Source: Bacteroides sp. 224
Lineage (GTDB): Bacteria; Bacteroidota; Bacteroidia; Bacteroidales; Bacteroidaceae
Assembly: GCF_010500995.1 (NCBI RefSeq)
Contig: NZ_QVMK01000003.1
Location: 124,001 to 188,000 of the forward strand
Direction: 5' to 3'
DNA length: 64,000 bases
The position numbers and the translations under genes were made by a program. Below the pieces are notes generated by a model. That model worked only from the letters and a program-made list of their open reading frames with translations. It searched no databases and was not told the DNA's origin. Shown piece by piece: positions 55,004 through 63,667 of the stretch. The number at the start of each line of letters is the position of its first letter. Position 1 is the first letter of the stretch.

Positions 55004-55701
55004 ACTTCTGTTTTGTATTCTTTCAGTTTCTTTCGGAGTGCAAGCGATTTACCGTCGGTATATTGATTCAGCAATGCCCAAAATCGTTCACTGTGATTCA
55101 TCTCAAGCGTATGTGTTAATTCATGTAGCAATACATAATCAATAAGATGTGCAGGCAATAGCATCAAATAGCAGGAGAGATTGATGTTTTTCTTACCTGA
55201 ACAACTTCCCCACTGCCCCTTACTAGCATTTATCTTCACGTTTCCATAAAAGAGACCATGTTGGTTGGCAAGCATATAGAGGCGGGAGGGGAGAACAACT
55301 TTTGCATTACGTTTCAAGCCTTCTTCTATTACTTTGCGCAACCAAGACTGAAGGCGCTCTTCCTCAAAATTAGCAGTAGGCGGACAGACTATTTGCATCT
55401 TTCCCAGTTCGGAGTGAGCCAAGAACTCATTTCTTTCTCCACTAACAAGTGTCAGCTTAAAGAATTCGGTATTTATTTGATAACTCAGGTCTATTTGCTT
55501 TCTCGCAACCTGTTTCCGGGAAGCAGAAAGTTCACTTCGTAATTCTTCTATCACCTCGTTCAGCTCCTCCTGGGTGGCCCCCAACGGAACTGTGACATAA
55601 ATAGCATCTTCTTTTGTTCGGAATATAAAACGCTGTGCTCTGGGATTCAGGCGAATTATTAAACGTCCCAGCTCTTTATCTTCTATTATGGCTTCTCTCA
55701 T
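55000..55701 (-). CDS. YgjP/DUF45-type zinc metallopeptidase
   Basis: 233 residues from the ATG at 55701; 16 further codons upstream are not family-like. The C-terminal half holds the conserved WGSCSGKKNINLSCYLMLLP, then the zinc motif VLLHELTHTLEMNHSERFW (HELTH plus downstream His). This is the YgjP or UTP-pyrophosphatase-associated M48-like family, usually cytosolic and of unclear role. Stand-alone here. Confidence 0.85.
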   Translation of the reverse strand: MREAIIEDKELGRLIIRLNPRAQRFIFRTKEDAIYVTVPLGATQEELNEVIEELRSELSASRKQVARKQIDLSYQINTEFFKLTLVSGERNEFLAHSELGKMQIVCPPTANFEEERLQSWLRKVIEEGLKRNAKVVLPSRLYMLANQHGLFYGNVKINASKGQWGSCSGKKNINLSCYLMLLPAHLIDYVLLHELTHTLEMNHSERFWALLNQYTDGKSLALRKKLKEYKTEV

Positions 55702-55888
55702 TGTTGCTTCTAAAAGATTACAAACATACAAAAAAAGGCTACTGTTCACACAGTAACCCTTTCTATTTAGTTAGTTTTAATAGAAATTTAAGAGAGTCAA
55801 AGCTTCACAGCTTCAAAACGTTTAATTAAGCACACTAACTACTATTTAAAGCAAATGAAAAATTTTATTCTTGCAAATTAATTATTCT

Positions 55889-56398
55889 CTACCGATCTAT
55901 GGGCTTTTCTATGTCCTTAGACTGTAAGCTATCCATTTGAGTAACTTCGGAATTGCCAATCTTTTCTGTCAGTACATTCACTGGGGGAATGCCTTGTTTC
56001 TCGGCTACTTCCACTTCATTGGGTGTACTAAGACAGGTGTCATTGGTTCCTACCAATACGTCATCTACAAAAAAGGTGCGCTGCACGGCATTACTTAAAC
56101 CCAGAACCAAAGTCACAATAGCTACAGCTTTCAATAAAGGGGTGAAACGACTTACCAAAGTCAATCGTTTGGCTTTCACTGTTTTCGGTTCTATTTGAGC
56201 AAGAACCCTTTGTTCAAACCCTTCACCGACTCCCACCTCTTGCTGAACAGCCTGATAGATAAATACATCCCTGTAATGCAACAGAGCAGGCGGCACATCC
56301 TCCGAAGTAAAAAACGAACGTAACTCAGCTTCCTCTTCCGATGAGGTTTCACACAGCCAATAACGTTCCAATAGTTCTTCTACATGCTTATAATCCAT
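55889..56398 (-). CDS. Putative anti-sigma factor
   Basis: 169 residues. An N-terminal cytosolic part with acidic helices (HVEELLERYWLCETSSEEEAE) resembles the sigma-binding region of small anti-sigma factors. It has one membrane helix at about 87-106 and a short periplasmic tail with no recognised domain. Its start overlaps the end of the sigma factor gene by 11 bp, which is the main evidence for pairing. The tail is short for a sensing domain. Confidence 0.7.
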   Translation of the reverse strand: MDYKHVEELLERYWLCETSSEEEAELRSFFTSEDVPPALLHYRDVFIYQAVQQEVGVGEGFEQRVLAQIEPKTVKAKRLTLVSRFTPLLKAVAIVTLVLGLSNAVQRTFFVDDVLVGTNDTCLSTPNEVEVAEKQGIPPVNVLTEKIGNSEVTQMDSLQSKDIEKPIDR

Positions 56399-56897
56399 AT
56401 TTATCTATCTCATTATACCTTTGTTTCACTTTTTGTCTGGCTCTAAAGAGGTTCACTTTTACTTGCTCTTCCGACAAACTCAGAATATCAGCAATTTCTT
56501 TATAGCTTTTCCCTTCTACATCGCGCAATTGCATAATTAATCGCTGCTTTTCCGGAAGTTCATTCATCAACCTGTCAATAAGAATAAGCTTCTCTTTTTC
56601 CACCATCTTATCATAAGGATCGGGCACCGAGAATATATTCTCCATATCATTGTCTAAGCGCAAATTTTGAAATTCTTTCTTTTGCGTACGATCAATGGCC
56701 AGATTCTTTACAACAGTCAAGCAATATGCTTCCAAAGACTCTAATTCATTCAACTCCCCACGTTTATTCCAAATGCGGATCATAGTATCCTGCACAATAT
56801 CCTCTGCTTCCGAACGATCAAAGGTAATGCGATATGCCAATCTGAAAAGCTTATCTTTCAGGGGCAATACATCTCTTCGAAAGTTGAGCTCTTGCAT
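56388..56897 (-). CDS. ECF-type RNA polymerase sigma factor
   Basis: 169 residues. Region 2: LFRLAYRITFDRSEAEDIVQDTMIRIW. Region 4: LPEKQRLIMQLRDVEGKSYKEIADILSLSEEQVKVNLFRARQKV. These are typical extracytoplasmic-function sigma motifs. It overlaps the downstream putative anti-sigma gene. No SusC/D or TonB partner is nearby, so it is probably a stress or envelope sigma rather than one of the SusCD-linked type. It is 60 bp before the argB end; its own promoter was not found. Confidence 0.9.
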   Translation of the reverse strand: MQELNFRRDVLPLKDKLFRLAYRITFDRSEAEDIVQDTMIRIWNKRGELNELESLEAYCLTVVKNLAIDRTQKKEFQNLRLDNDMENIFSVPDPYDKMVEKEKLILIDRLMNELPEKQRLIMQLRDVEGKSYKEIADILSLSEEQVKVNLFRARQKVKQRYNEIDKYGL

Positions 56898-56957
56898 CTC
56901 TATTAGGATTGACGGGTGAGTAATTGAAAAGTTACAGTAGTGTGCTTTCTTTTTAAA

Positions 56958-57731
56958 CTATTTTTTGATTCGGGTACCTCCGGCACCACGAATGGCAGAA
57001 GCTAAAGTGATGATTACTTCGGATACACCCGCTTGAAGTGCCTCAAAAGAATTCTCCAATTTGGGGATCATCCCTCCCTGAATAATGCCTTGCTGTACGT
57101 ATTCGGCAAAATCAGCTTGCGTTAATAAAGGAATTACGCTATCATCATCATTTTCATCTCGCAATACTCCTTTCTTCTCAAAGCAGAAGACGAGTGTTAC
57201 ATCAAAATCATTGGCAAGGGCTTTGGCGGTTTCTCCCGCAATGGTATCGGCATTTGTATTCAGCAGGCTGCCTTCTCCGTCATGAGTAAGAGGAGCCATC
57301 ACCGGGATCACACCTTTACGAATTAAATCAACGAGAATAGCCGTATCCACTTTCTGTACGTCTCCTACAAAACCATAGTCAATGTCTTTCACAGGACGCT
57401 TAACAGAACGAATGACATCCATATCAGCTCCTGTTAATCCTAACGCATTTACCTTACGGGCTTGTAATCCGGCTACAATGTTTTTGTTTACTAAGCCTCC
57501 ATATACCATGGTGACTACTTTAAGGGTTTCTTCATCGGTGATCCGACGCCCATTTACCATTTTGCTTTCAATACCGAGCTGGGATGCTATTTTTGTAGCA
57601 GATCGCCCTCCACCATGTACAAGTACTTTGTATCCTTCGATGGCAGAGAAATCATCTAATAATTGTTTTAAGGAGGATTCTTCTTCTACAATTTTCCCAC
57701 CCACTTTAATTACGGTTAGTTTTTCTCTCAT
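56958..57731 (-). CDS. argB: N-acetylglutamate (or N-succinylglutamate) kinase
   Basis: 257 residues of the amino-acid kinase fold: TVIKVGGKIVEEE at the start, YKVLVHGGGRSATKIASQLG, VNALGLTGADMDVIRS, GVIPVMAPLTHDGEGSLLNTNAD and GGMIPKLENSFEAL. It phosphorylates acylated glutamate in arginine synthesis. Bacteroides species are known to use succinylated intermediates, so the acyl group may be succinyl. It is adjacent to speA, separated by a hairpin. Confidence 0.95.
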   Translation of the reverse strand: MREKLTVIKVGGKIVEEESSLKQLLDDFSAIEGYKVLVHGGGRSATKIASQLGIESKMVNGRRITDEETLKVVTMVYGGLVNKNIVAGLQARKVNALGLTGADMDVIRSVKRPVKDIDYGFVGDVQKVDTAILVDLIRKGVIPVMAPLTHDGEGSLLNTNADTIAGETAKALANDFDVTLVFCFEKKGVLRDENDDDSVIPLLTQADFAEYVQQGIIQGGMIPKLENSFEALQAGVSEVIITLASAIRGAGGTRIKK

Positions 57732-57753
57732 AATTCTATATTATCTATGTACT

Positions 57754-57855
57754 TAGACACGGATAACGCAGATTGCACGGATTAAAATCACGGATTATTT
57801 TTCATGTATTTCATCCGTATATTAAAATCCGTGCAATCCGCGCCATCCGTGGCTA
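57754..57855. repeat. Inverted repeat, CGGATT family, between speA and argB
   Basis: Left arm 57754-57795 (GACACGGATAA, CGCAGATTG, CACGGATTA, AAATCACGGAT) pairs with right arm 57813-57855 around a 17-bp loop. The unit order parallels the arms of the GxxExxY cassette at 44746-45237. Confidence 0.92.
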
Positions 57856-57867
57856 AAATTAAAACGA

Positions 57868-59760
57868 TTACTCTAAATACGTATATCCATACAATCCCGA
57901 GCGATAATTCGAAAGGAATTCTTTCCCCTCCTCTACCGAGATCTTTCCTTCTTTCACCGATTTAGTTACCCATGTTTCGAGTGTACGTACCAATTTCTTC
58001 GGATTATACTGTACATAATCCAATACCTCGGCAACCGTTTCTCCATCAATGATTTGCTCTATATTGTATCCCTTCTCATTGACGGAAACATGCACCGCAT
58101 TGGTATCACCAAATAAGTTATGCATATCTCCCAGAATTTCCTGATAGGCACCTACCAGAAATACCCCCATGAAATAAGGCTCCTTATTCTTCAAAGAATG
58201 AACAGGAAGGTAATGTGATACATTCTTCGTAGAAATGAAGTTTGCTATTTTTCCATCCGAGTCGCAGGTAATATCTTGCAAAGTCGCACTGCGATCAGGA
58301 CGTTCATCCAACCGCTGTATCGGCATAATGGGAAAGATCTGGTCGATAGCCCATGAGTCCGGCAAAGATTGGAAAAGGGAGAAGTTACAGAAATATTTAT
58401 CTGCCAGCAACTTAGATAAACCACGAAACTCATCGGGTGCATGCTTCAAGCCCGAAGCAATCTGATTAATTTCTCTTGTAATAGACCAGTACAAGCGTTC
58501 TATCTGTGCGCGGGTTTTCAGGTCTACGATTCCGTGACTGAACAAATCAAGTCCTTCTTCACGAATTTGCTGGGCATCGTGCCATGCTTCCAGCATTTTG
58601 TTTTGATTCAACGAATCCCAGATAGCATAAAGCTCACGTACTAATTCGTGATCGTCTTCACTCACCTGTTCGTCGTCATCCCATTCGGGTAATGTAGTGG
58701 TTTCCAGCACTTCGAATATGAGCACAGAATGATGAGCAGTAAGAGCCCGTCCACTCTCGGTAATGATATTGGGGTGAGGAATATCGTTTTTATCACTTGC
58801 ATCGACTAACGTGGAAATAGAGTCATTCACATACTCCTGTATGGAGTAGTTAACACTGCTCTGGCTGCTTGAGGAGCGGGTACCATCATAATCGACACCC
58901 AATCCACCGCCAATGTCCACAAATTCAACTTTAAAGCCCAGCGAATGTAGCTGCACATAAAATTGAGAAGCTTCACGTAAAGCTGTTTTTATACGACGTA
59001 TTTTCGTTACCTGGCTACCAATATGGAAGTGAATTAGCTTCAGACAGTCTTTCATATCTTTCTTTTCGAGAAAGTCCAAGGCCTCCAACAACTCGCTGGA
59101 AGACAAGCCAAACTTACTGGCGTCGCCTCCTGAATCTTCCCATTTACCGCTTCCCGAAGAAGCCAGCTTAATACGAATACCTATATTAGGACGTACATTC
59201 AATTGCTTGGCCATTTTGGCAATCAATCGCAGCTCATTGAGTTTCTCAACTACGAGGAAGATTCGCTTACCCATTTTCTGGGCTAAAAGAGCTAATTCAA
59301 TGTAGCTTTCATCTTTATAGCCATTACAGATAATCAGAGAATCAGAATCCGTATTAACAGCAATAACCGCATGAAGTTCGGGCTTAGAACCGGCCTCAAG
59401 ACCTAAATTGAACTTTTTTCCATGGCTGATAATTTCCTCTACCACGGGGCGCATCTGATTCACCTTGATAGGATAGATAATAAAGTTTTGGGCTTTATAT
59501 CCATATTCTTCCGCGGCTTTCTGAAAACAAAGAGCTGTTTTCTCAATTCTGTTATCCAGAATGTCCGGGAAACGCAATAACATAGGCAAAGCTACATCTC
59601 TTAGTTGCAACTCGTCAACAAGTTCTTTCAAGTCGACGGCTACTCCATTTTTGCGAGGGGTAACTACTACATGTCCTTGATCATTAATACCGAAATACGA
59701 GGTACCCCAACCTGTGATGTTGTATAGTTCCTCCGAATCTTCAATACGCCATTTTCTCAT
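57868..59760 (-). CDS. speA: Biosynthetic arginine decarboxylase
   Basis: 630 residues, full length for SpeA. The PLP-binding Lys is in IIYPIKVNQ (Lys99). Later motifs include GLEAGSKPEL, KLIHFHIGSQ, FVDIGGGLGVDYDG and ITESGRALTAHHSVL. It makes agmatine from arginine for polyamine synthesis. Next to argB it ties arginine supply to polyamines. Confidence 0.96.
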   Translation of the reverse strand: MRKWRIEDSEELYNITGWGTSYFGINDQGHVVVTPRKNGVAVDLKELVDELQLRDVALPMLLRFPDILDNRIEKTALCFQKAAEEYGYKAQNFIIYPIKVNQMRPVVEEIISHGKKFNLGLEAGSKPELHAVIAVNTDSDSLIICNGYKDESYIELALLAQKMGKRIFLVVEKLNELRLIAKMAKQLNVRPNIGIRIKLASSGSGKWEDSGGDASKFGLSSSELLEALDFLEKKDMKDCLKLIHFHIGSQVTKIRRIKTALREASQFYVQLHSLGFKVEFVDIGGGLGVDYDGTRSSSSQSSVNYSIQEYVNDSISTLVDASDKNDIPHPNIITESGRALTAHHSVLIFEVLETTTLPEWDDDEQVSEDDHELVRELYAIWDSLNQNKMLEAWHDAQQIREEGLDLFSHGIVDLKTRAQIERLYWSITREINQIASGLKHAPDEFRGLSKLLADKYFCNFSLFQSLPDSWAIDQIFPIMPIQRLDERPDRSATLQDITCDSDGKIANFISTKNVSHYLPVHSLKNKEPYFMGVFLVGAYQEILGDMHNLFGDTNAVHVSVNEKGYNIEQIIDGETVAEVLDYVQYNPKKLVRTLETWVTKSVKEGKISVEEGKEFLSNYRSGLYGYTYLE

Positions 59761-59797
59761 TTCTTCTAATACACTGCTTTTAGTATAAATAATGCGG

Positions 59798-59805
59798 CAA
59801 AAATA
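59798..59805 (-). promoter_or_regulatory. speA -7 promoter element (TATTTTTG, minus strand)
   Basis: CAAAAATA on the plus strand, 38 bp before the speA start. Confidence 0.55.
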
Positions 59806-59826
59806 CTTATTAATCTATAAATATAC

Positions 59827-59834
59827 TACATTTG
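59827..59834 (+). promoter_or_regulatory. Cupin gene -7 promoter element (TACATTTG)
   Basis: Exact TAnnTTTG match 41 bp before the cupin ATG; divergent from the speA element 21 bp away. Confidence 0.6.
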
Positions 59835-59874
59835 CCTTTATTATTCAACTTTTAGAACTACAGAACGAAAGAAT

Positions 59875-60213
59875 ATGCAGAAAGAAAGCGCTAATTTTCA
59901 GTTTGAGAAAGATATTCGTTGGGAATATCCATCCGAGGGAGTCAGCCGACAAATTATGGCTTACAATGATGAGCTTATGCTTGTGAAAGTTAAATTCGAA
60001 ACCGGTGCCGTAGGTTCACCTCACACACATCCGCATACACAAGCCACTTACGTAGCCAGCGGAATATTTGAATTTACCACTGATGGCGAAACACAAATTG
60101 TAAAAGCCGGAGACGGTGTTTATATGAAGCCTAATGTAGAACATGGCTGCAAATGTATAGAGGCAGGGGTTCTGATTGATACATTTGCGCCGATGAGGGA
60201 AGATTTTTTATGA
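59875..60213 (+). CDS. Small cupin-domain protein
   Basis: 112 residues, one cupin barrel. Metal-site residues in GSPHTHPHTQATYV (several His) and, in the second cupin motif, KPNVEHGCKC. The N-terminus WEYPSEGVSRQIMAYNDELM resembles small cupins that bind sugar acids or act in pectin/uronate metabolism (KdgF-like). Activity not certain. Single gene. Confidence 0.75.
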   Translation: MQKESANFQFEKDIRWEYPSEGVSRQIMAYNDELMLVKVKFETGAVGSPHTHPHTQATYVASGIFEFTTDGETQIVKAGDGVYMKPNVEHGCKCIEAGVLIDTFAPMREDFL

Positions 60214-60247
60214 AATAGACTTGGCAGAGCAAGATGAGATAATATGT

Positions 60248-60742
60248 CTATTTTACCTCATCTTCTTTCCAGTTATAATCCAGTTCTGCTTCGCGTTGCA
60301 ATGCAGCTGCTACTATTTGATTAGTGCGTTCTATTACATCTTTCTTTATTAACGTAGTACTTACTCCAGGGGTATATGGAAAGTAAATCACCTCTTTACC
60401 TGGCTGAGACTTCATCCACTCTAATCCCTCAAGATATTTATTAATCCAATCATCTCCGATGGTAACAACATCGATTCCCTCTTGTTGCAGTTGAGCCACT
60501 TCTGTCAGCTTTACTTGCTTCACGGCTTTTGTCACACACTTTAAAGAGGCCACAATACGAAATCTTTGTTCAAATGGAATAATCGGCTTCATTCCTTTGT
60601 ACTCCTCTATCAGTTCATCTGTGCTAACTCCTACAATTAGTTCATCTCCTAAAGCAGCAGATTTCTCTAATATGTTTAAATGCCCTACATGAAACAAATC
60701 AAAACTACCGGATGTAAACACCCTTACCTTCTTCCTCTCCAT
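60248..60742 (-). CDS. Cytidylyltransferase (glycerol-3-phosphate cytidylyltransferase-like)
   Basis: 164 residues. Nucleotidyltransferase motif FTSGSFDLFHVGHLNIL (HxGH) near the N-terminus and the C-terminal ISTS-like motif in YTPGVSTTLIKK. It is longer at the C-terminus than TagD. It would activate a small phosphorylated alcohol or phosphonate with CTP. The gene lies 4 bp after the aminotransferase and downstream of a CDP-glycerol-type transferase, so a nucleotide-activated polyol or aminoalkyl group for surface polysaccharide is likely. Confidence 0.82.
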   Translation of the reverse strand: MERKKVRVFTSGSFDLFHVGHLNILEKSAALGDELIVGVSTDELIEEYKGMKPIIPFEQRFRIVASLKCVTKAVKQVKLTEVAQLQQEGIDVVTIGDDWINKYLEGLEWMKSQPGKEVIYFPYTPGVSTTLIKKDVIERTNQIVAAALQREAELDYNWKEDEVK

Positions 60743-60746
60743 ATTT

Positions 60747-61790
60747 TTATTTATTTAGATTCTCAATCTGTTTAATTTGTTCGGCTAAATAATCCAAATC
60801 GGAATATGACTGCACACCGGAATGAGATACTCTAAAATACCCCGGAGTACCTCCAGGCATGATATAGATGTTTTGTTTCAACAATTCAGTAAACAAAATA
60901 TCACTATTACGACGGACAAAAAAGCCGGTTATACAGTTTGATGGCACTTCGGCCGGAACTTCCCAATTATTTTGTTTGCACAGTTTTCTAAAATATAGAG
61001 CCTTTTCTCTTACCAAAGATTTAATCTTATCTGTTCCGAGCTGCATATCCTTCTTCAACTGATGATGCAACTGCAAGAAAAGGGTGGTTGCCGGGCTGTA
61101 AGGTGTTTGTCCTCTTTGCAAATTTTTTAGATTCTCTTCAAAATCAAAGTAATAGCTGTTATGAAGAAAGTCTTGTTTACAAATCTCTTCTGAAAGTACA
61201 ATAAAGGAAAGCCCCGGAGGAATATTCAAGCCTTTCTGACTGCTAATAATACAAATACCAATACCCATTTCATCCATATCCAGATCATCTGTCAGAAAGG
61301 AGCTAATCGCATCAACAACTAAGGTAACGTTATATTTTCGGCAAATTTCAGAAATGGTAGTTAGATTAAACAACTGCCCGGAAGATGTTTCATGGTGTTG
61401 ACATAGTAATACCTCGGGTCGGTGCTTTTCTATTTCTTGTTCCAACAAGCTGTAATCAATATCTTTTGCAAATGGTACCTCAAATACTGTATTAGGACAG
61501 TTGTAGTAATCGCATAAATCCTTCCAACGATAGCCAAATGAACCACCTGCTATAATAAATGCACTCTTTTTTGCACAAACAAAATTAGTAACAACTGCAT
61601 CCATTGCCCCTGTCCCTGATGCAGTAAGAGGAATCACTCTCCCTTGTTTACAATTAATCAGTTCCAGCAGCATTCGTTCCGAGTCCTTAACTATTTCGGA
61701 GAACATTGCTGTACGCATATAAGGAATTTGTTGTGCTCCAATCTGAAGAATTTCTTCTTCTATATTTCCGGGAAAAACGTATAGTTTCAT
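60747..61790 (-). CDS. Class V aminotransferase (PhnW/serine-pyruvate type)
   Basis: 347 residues. PLP lysine in ICIISSQKGLNIPPG, with the aspartate in LVVDAISSF; the N-terminal SGTGAMDAVVTNFV and C-terminal PGGTPGYFRVSHSG are typical of the alanine-glyoxylate / 2-aminoethylphosphonate aminotransferase branch. In a surface-polysaccharide operon beside a cytidylyltransferase and a CDP-glycerol-type transferase, it may make an amino-alkyl building block (2-aminoethylphosphonate is one possibility). No PEP mutase is visible in the window to support the phosphonate idea. Confidence 0.75.
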   Translation of the reverse strand: MKLYVFPGNIEEEILQIGAQQIPYMRTAMFSEIVKDSERMLLELINCKQGRVIPLTASGTGAMDAVVTNFVCAKKSAFIIAGGSFGYRWKDLCDYYNCPNTVFEVPFAKDIDYSLLEQEIEKHRPEVLLCQHHETSSGQLFNLTTISEICRKYNVTLVVDAISSFLTDDLDMDEMGIGICIISSQKGLNIPPGLSFIVLSEEICKQDFLHNSYYFDFEENLKNLQRGQTPYSPATTLFLQLHHQLKKDMQLGTDKIKSLVREKALYFRKLCKQNNWEVPAEVPSNCITGFFVRRNSDILFTELLKQNIYIMPGGTPGYFRVSHSGVQSYSDLDYLAEQIKQIENLNK

Positions 61791-61792
61791 AT

Positions 61793-62839
61793 TTATCTTT
61801 TTATTCTACCAAATTTCTTTATACTTGTGTATTGCCTCCATAAATTAAGTTTTCGCTTAGGAGGCACCCCATTATGCCGAATATATGCTCGTGCAGCTTC
61901 AAGCATTCTTTTACACACATTACCATCCAAGTAAGGATCGTAATTTTCTACAATCCATTGTCTTTTTGCTATACTATCTTTATCTGTTTGAACTAACTCG
62001 AATGCCTCAGGCAGTTCTGATAGATCTTTTATATCCGTCCAATAAATATCTTTTGCAATAGTACGATAAGTTATAACCGGCTTATTCAACAGTAAGAATT
62101 CATAAACAGTAGAAGAAGTATCACTTATCATCACATCGGCCATCAACTGATATTTCGTCACATTAAAATCATCTACCCAAATGATGTTTTCTTCTTGCGC
62201 TGCTAATGACTTATACTCCTCTATCCATTCTGATTTAGTTAGCGGATGAAATTTAAGCAAAAGCAAGATATTCTTTTCTCTTACCAGTTTTATTAACGCT
62301 TCCTTTATGTGAGGTAAAGACGTGAGAGAGGGTGAAAACGTTGGGGCATACAATACTAATTTGTCTCTTTGATGTTTAGTTAACAGTGCAGCTTTTTCCT
62401 CATCGAAATCGTGCAGGTGTTTCTTAATCCAATCTTGTTTAGTCCACCCTGTTTCAACAACATCAAAATCTTTATATGCTTTAGATAGTTCGACAAACTT
62501 CTTTGTGAAATAAGGCCCTTGAGTAAGGTAAAGGTCAAAGTAACGTCTGATAATAAAATGATCTTTTTTCTCGGCAGCATAACCATGAAACACTTGTACC
62601 TTCACCCCCGGCAGATAATAAGGAACAATATTCCCGGGAACATAAATCACATCTGGTGAGAAGTTATATGTTTCTTGTATAGAATTTGTATATTCAACTT
62701 CCGCTCTTAAAGGAAATTCGGGTATCTTTTCTTTATGAACATACCACAAAACTTGTTCTCCTTCAAGAACAGCTTGTTGATATAATGGATATAATATGTC
62801 AACCGCATATTTATTTTCACAAAAAAGCACTATCTTCAT
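61793..62839 (-). CDS. CDP-glycerol:poly(glycerophosphate) transferase family protein
   Basis: 348 residues, GT-B-like Glyphos_transf fold. VQVFHGYAAEKKDH carries the conserved His-Gly, LYAPTFSP the central motif, LLKFHPLTKSE the phosphate-binding His and ADVMISDTSSTVYEFLLLNKPVI the C-terminal signature. It would add a phospho-polyol or related group from a CDP-activated donor. No membrane helix. Spacing to both neighbours is 1-2 bp. Confidence 0.88.
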   Translation of the reverse strand: MKIVLFCENKYAVDILYPLYQQAVLEGEQVLWYVHKEKIPEFPLRAEVEYTNSIQETYNFSPDVIYVPGNIVPYYLPGVKVQVFHGYAAEKKDHFIIRRYFDLYLTQGPYFTKKFVELSKAYKDFDVVETGWTKQDWIKKHLHDFDEEKAALLTKHQRDKLVLYAPTFSPSLTSLPHIKEALIKLVREKNILLLLKFHPLTKSEWIEEYKSLAAQEENIIWVDDFNVTKYQLMADVMISDTSSTVYEFLLLNKPVITYRTIAKDIYWTDIKDLSELPEAFELVQTDKDSIAKRQWIVENYDPYLDGNVCKRMLEAARAYIRHNGVPPKRKLNLWRQYTSIKKFGRIKR

Positions 62840-62840
62840 C

Positions 62841-63584
62841 TTAGAACTTGAGGTTATATTTTACTTTATGCTTTTTAGAGAAGCGCTTCCAGAATTTCTT
62901 CCGATAGGCAAATATCTTTTCTCTACAAAAGTCTTCATCTGCATTACGAGCTTTTGCATATTCTTTAGCTAATAGTTCAAAAAAGGCAGGCTGCCCCCAT
63001 AAGCGGGCAAAATTAGCACATCCTTCTTCAATACTTACTTGCTTAAAACTCATTCGGTTAATATCTACCAGACAAAAGTGATATTTATCATCTATCTTAT
63101 CAAACAGGATATTTCCGGGAGAATAATCGTGATGCAAAACATTTGCCTCATGCATCCGAGCTGTAAAATTAGCAAAAGCTACCACCACATCCGTAAAATC
63201 TTCTACTTTTGCATTTCCAAACTGATAAAAATTATATCGATAGGAGGATTGAATACTAATAAAATAAGAATAATGAATCAAGCCCAGTTTACTCTCCTGA
63301 ATGTACGCTACTGGTTCAGGAGTTTCTATCCCGGCGCTCAATAGCATGGATGGATAAATAAAAGCTCTTTCTCCCTTTGGCTTACGGAAAAAAGTATATA
63401 TAACCCGATTAAAAAGGTTGGGTACTTTATACCTTTTTACATTCAGGTCTAAATCACTGATTATTATTCGCTTAATCAGATTACGTCCTCCATAAACAAC
63501 TTCGCCTTCCGACTCAAAGATTCGGGGTATATCTTGTATTTCTTTAATATAGGAAGTATATTTTGGGTTTATCTCAAATTTCAT
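62841..63584 (-). CDS. Kdo/heptose kinase-like (WaaP-type) protein
   Basis: 247 residues of eukaryotic-kinase-like fold. Catalytic loop NVLHHDYSPGNILFD (His-x-Asp with Asn) and the Mg2+ Asp in CLVDINRM. Such proteins phosphorylate lipid A core sugars. It is co-transcribed 1 bp before the CDP-glycerol-type transferase, in an apparent LPS-core or surface-polysaccharide operon that continues off the right edge. Confidence 0.85.
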   Translation of the reverse strand: MKFEINPKYTSYIKEIQDIPRIFESEGEVVYGGRNLIKRIIISDLDLNVKRYKVPNLFNRVIYTFFRKPKGERAFIYPSMLLSAGIETPEPVAYIQESKLGLIHYSYFISIQSSYRYNFYQFGNAKVEDFTDVVVAFANFTARMHEANVLHHDYSPGNILFDKIDDKYHFCLVDINRMSFKQVSIEEGCANFARLWGQPAFFELLAKEYAKARNADEDFCREKIFAYRKKFWKRFSKKHKVKYNLKF

Positions 63585-63667
63585 TTAGTTATTGAGTTAG
63601 TTCAAACAACAAACAAAAGTACATATTAAAATAATAACCTCCTATAGCAATTAGGAAAGATCAGGAG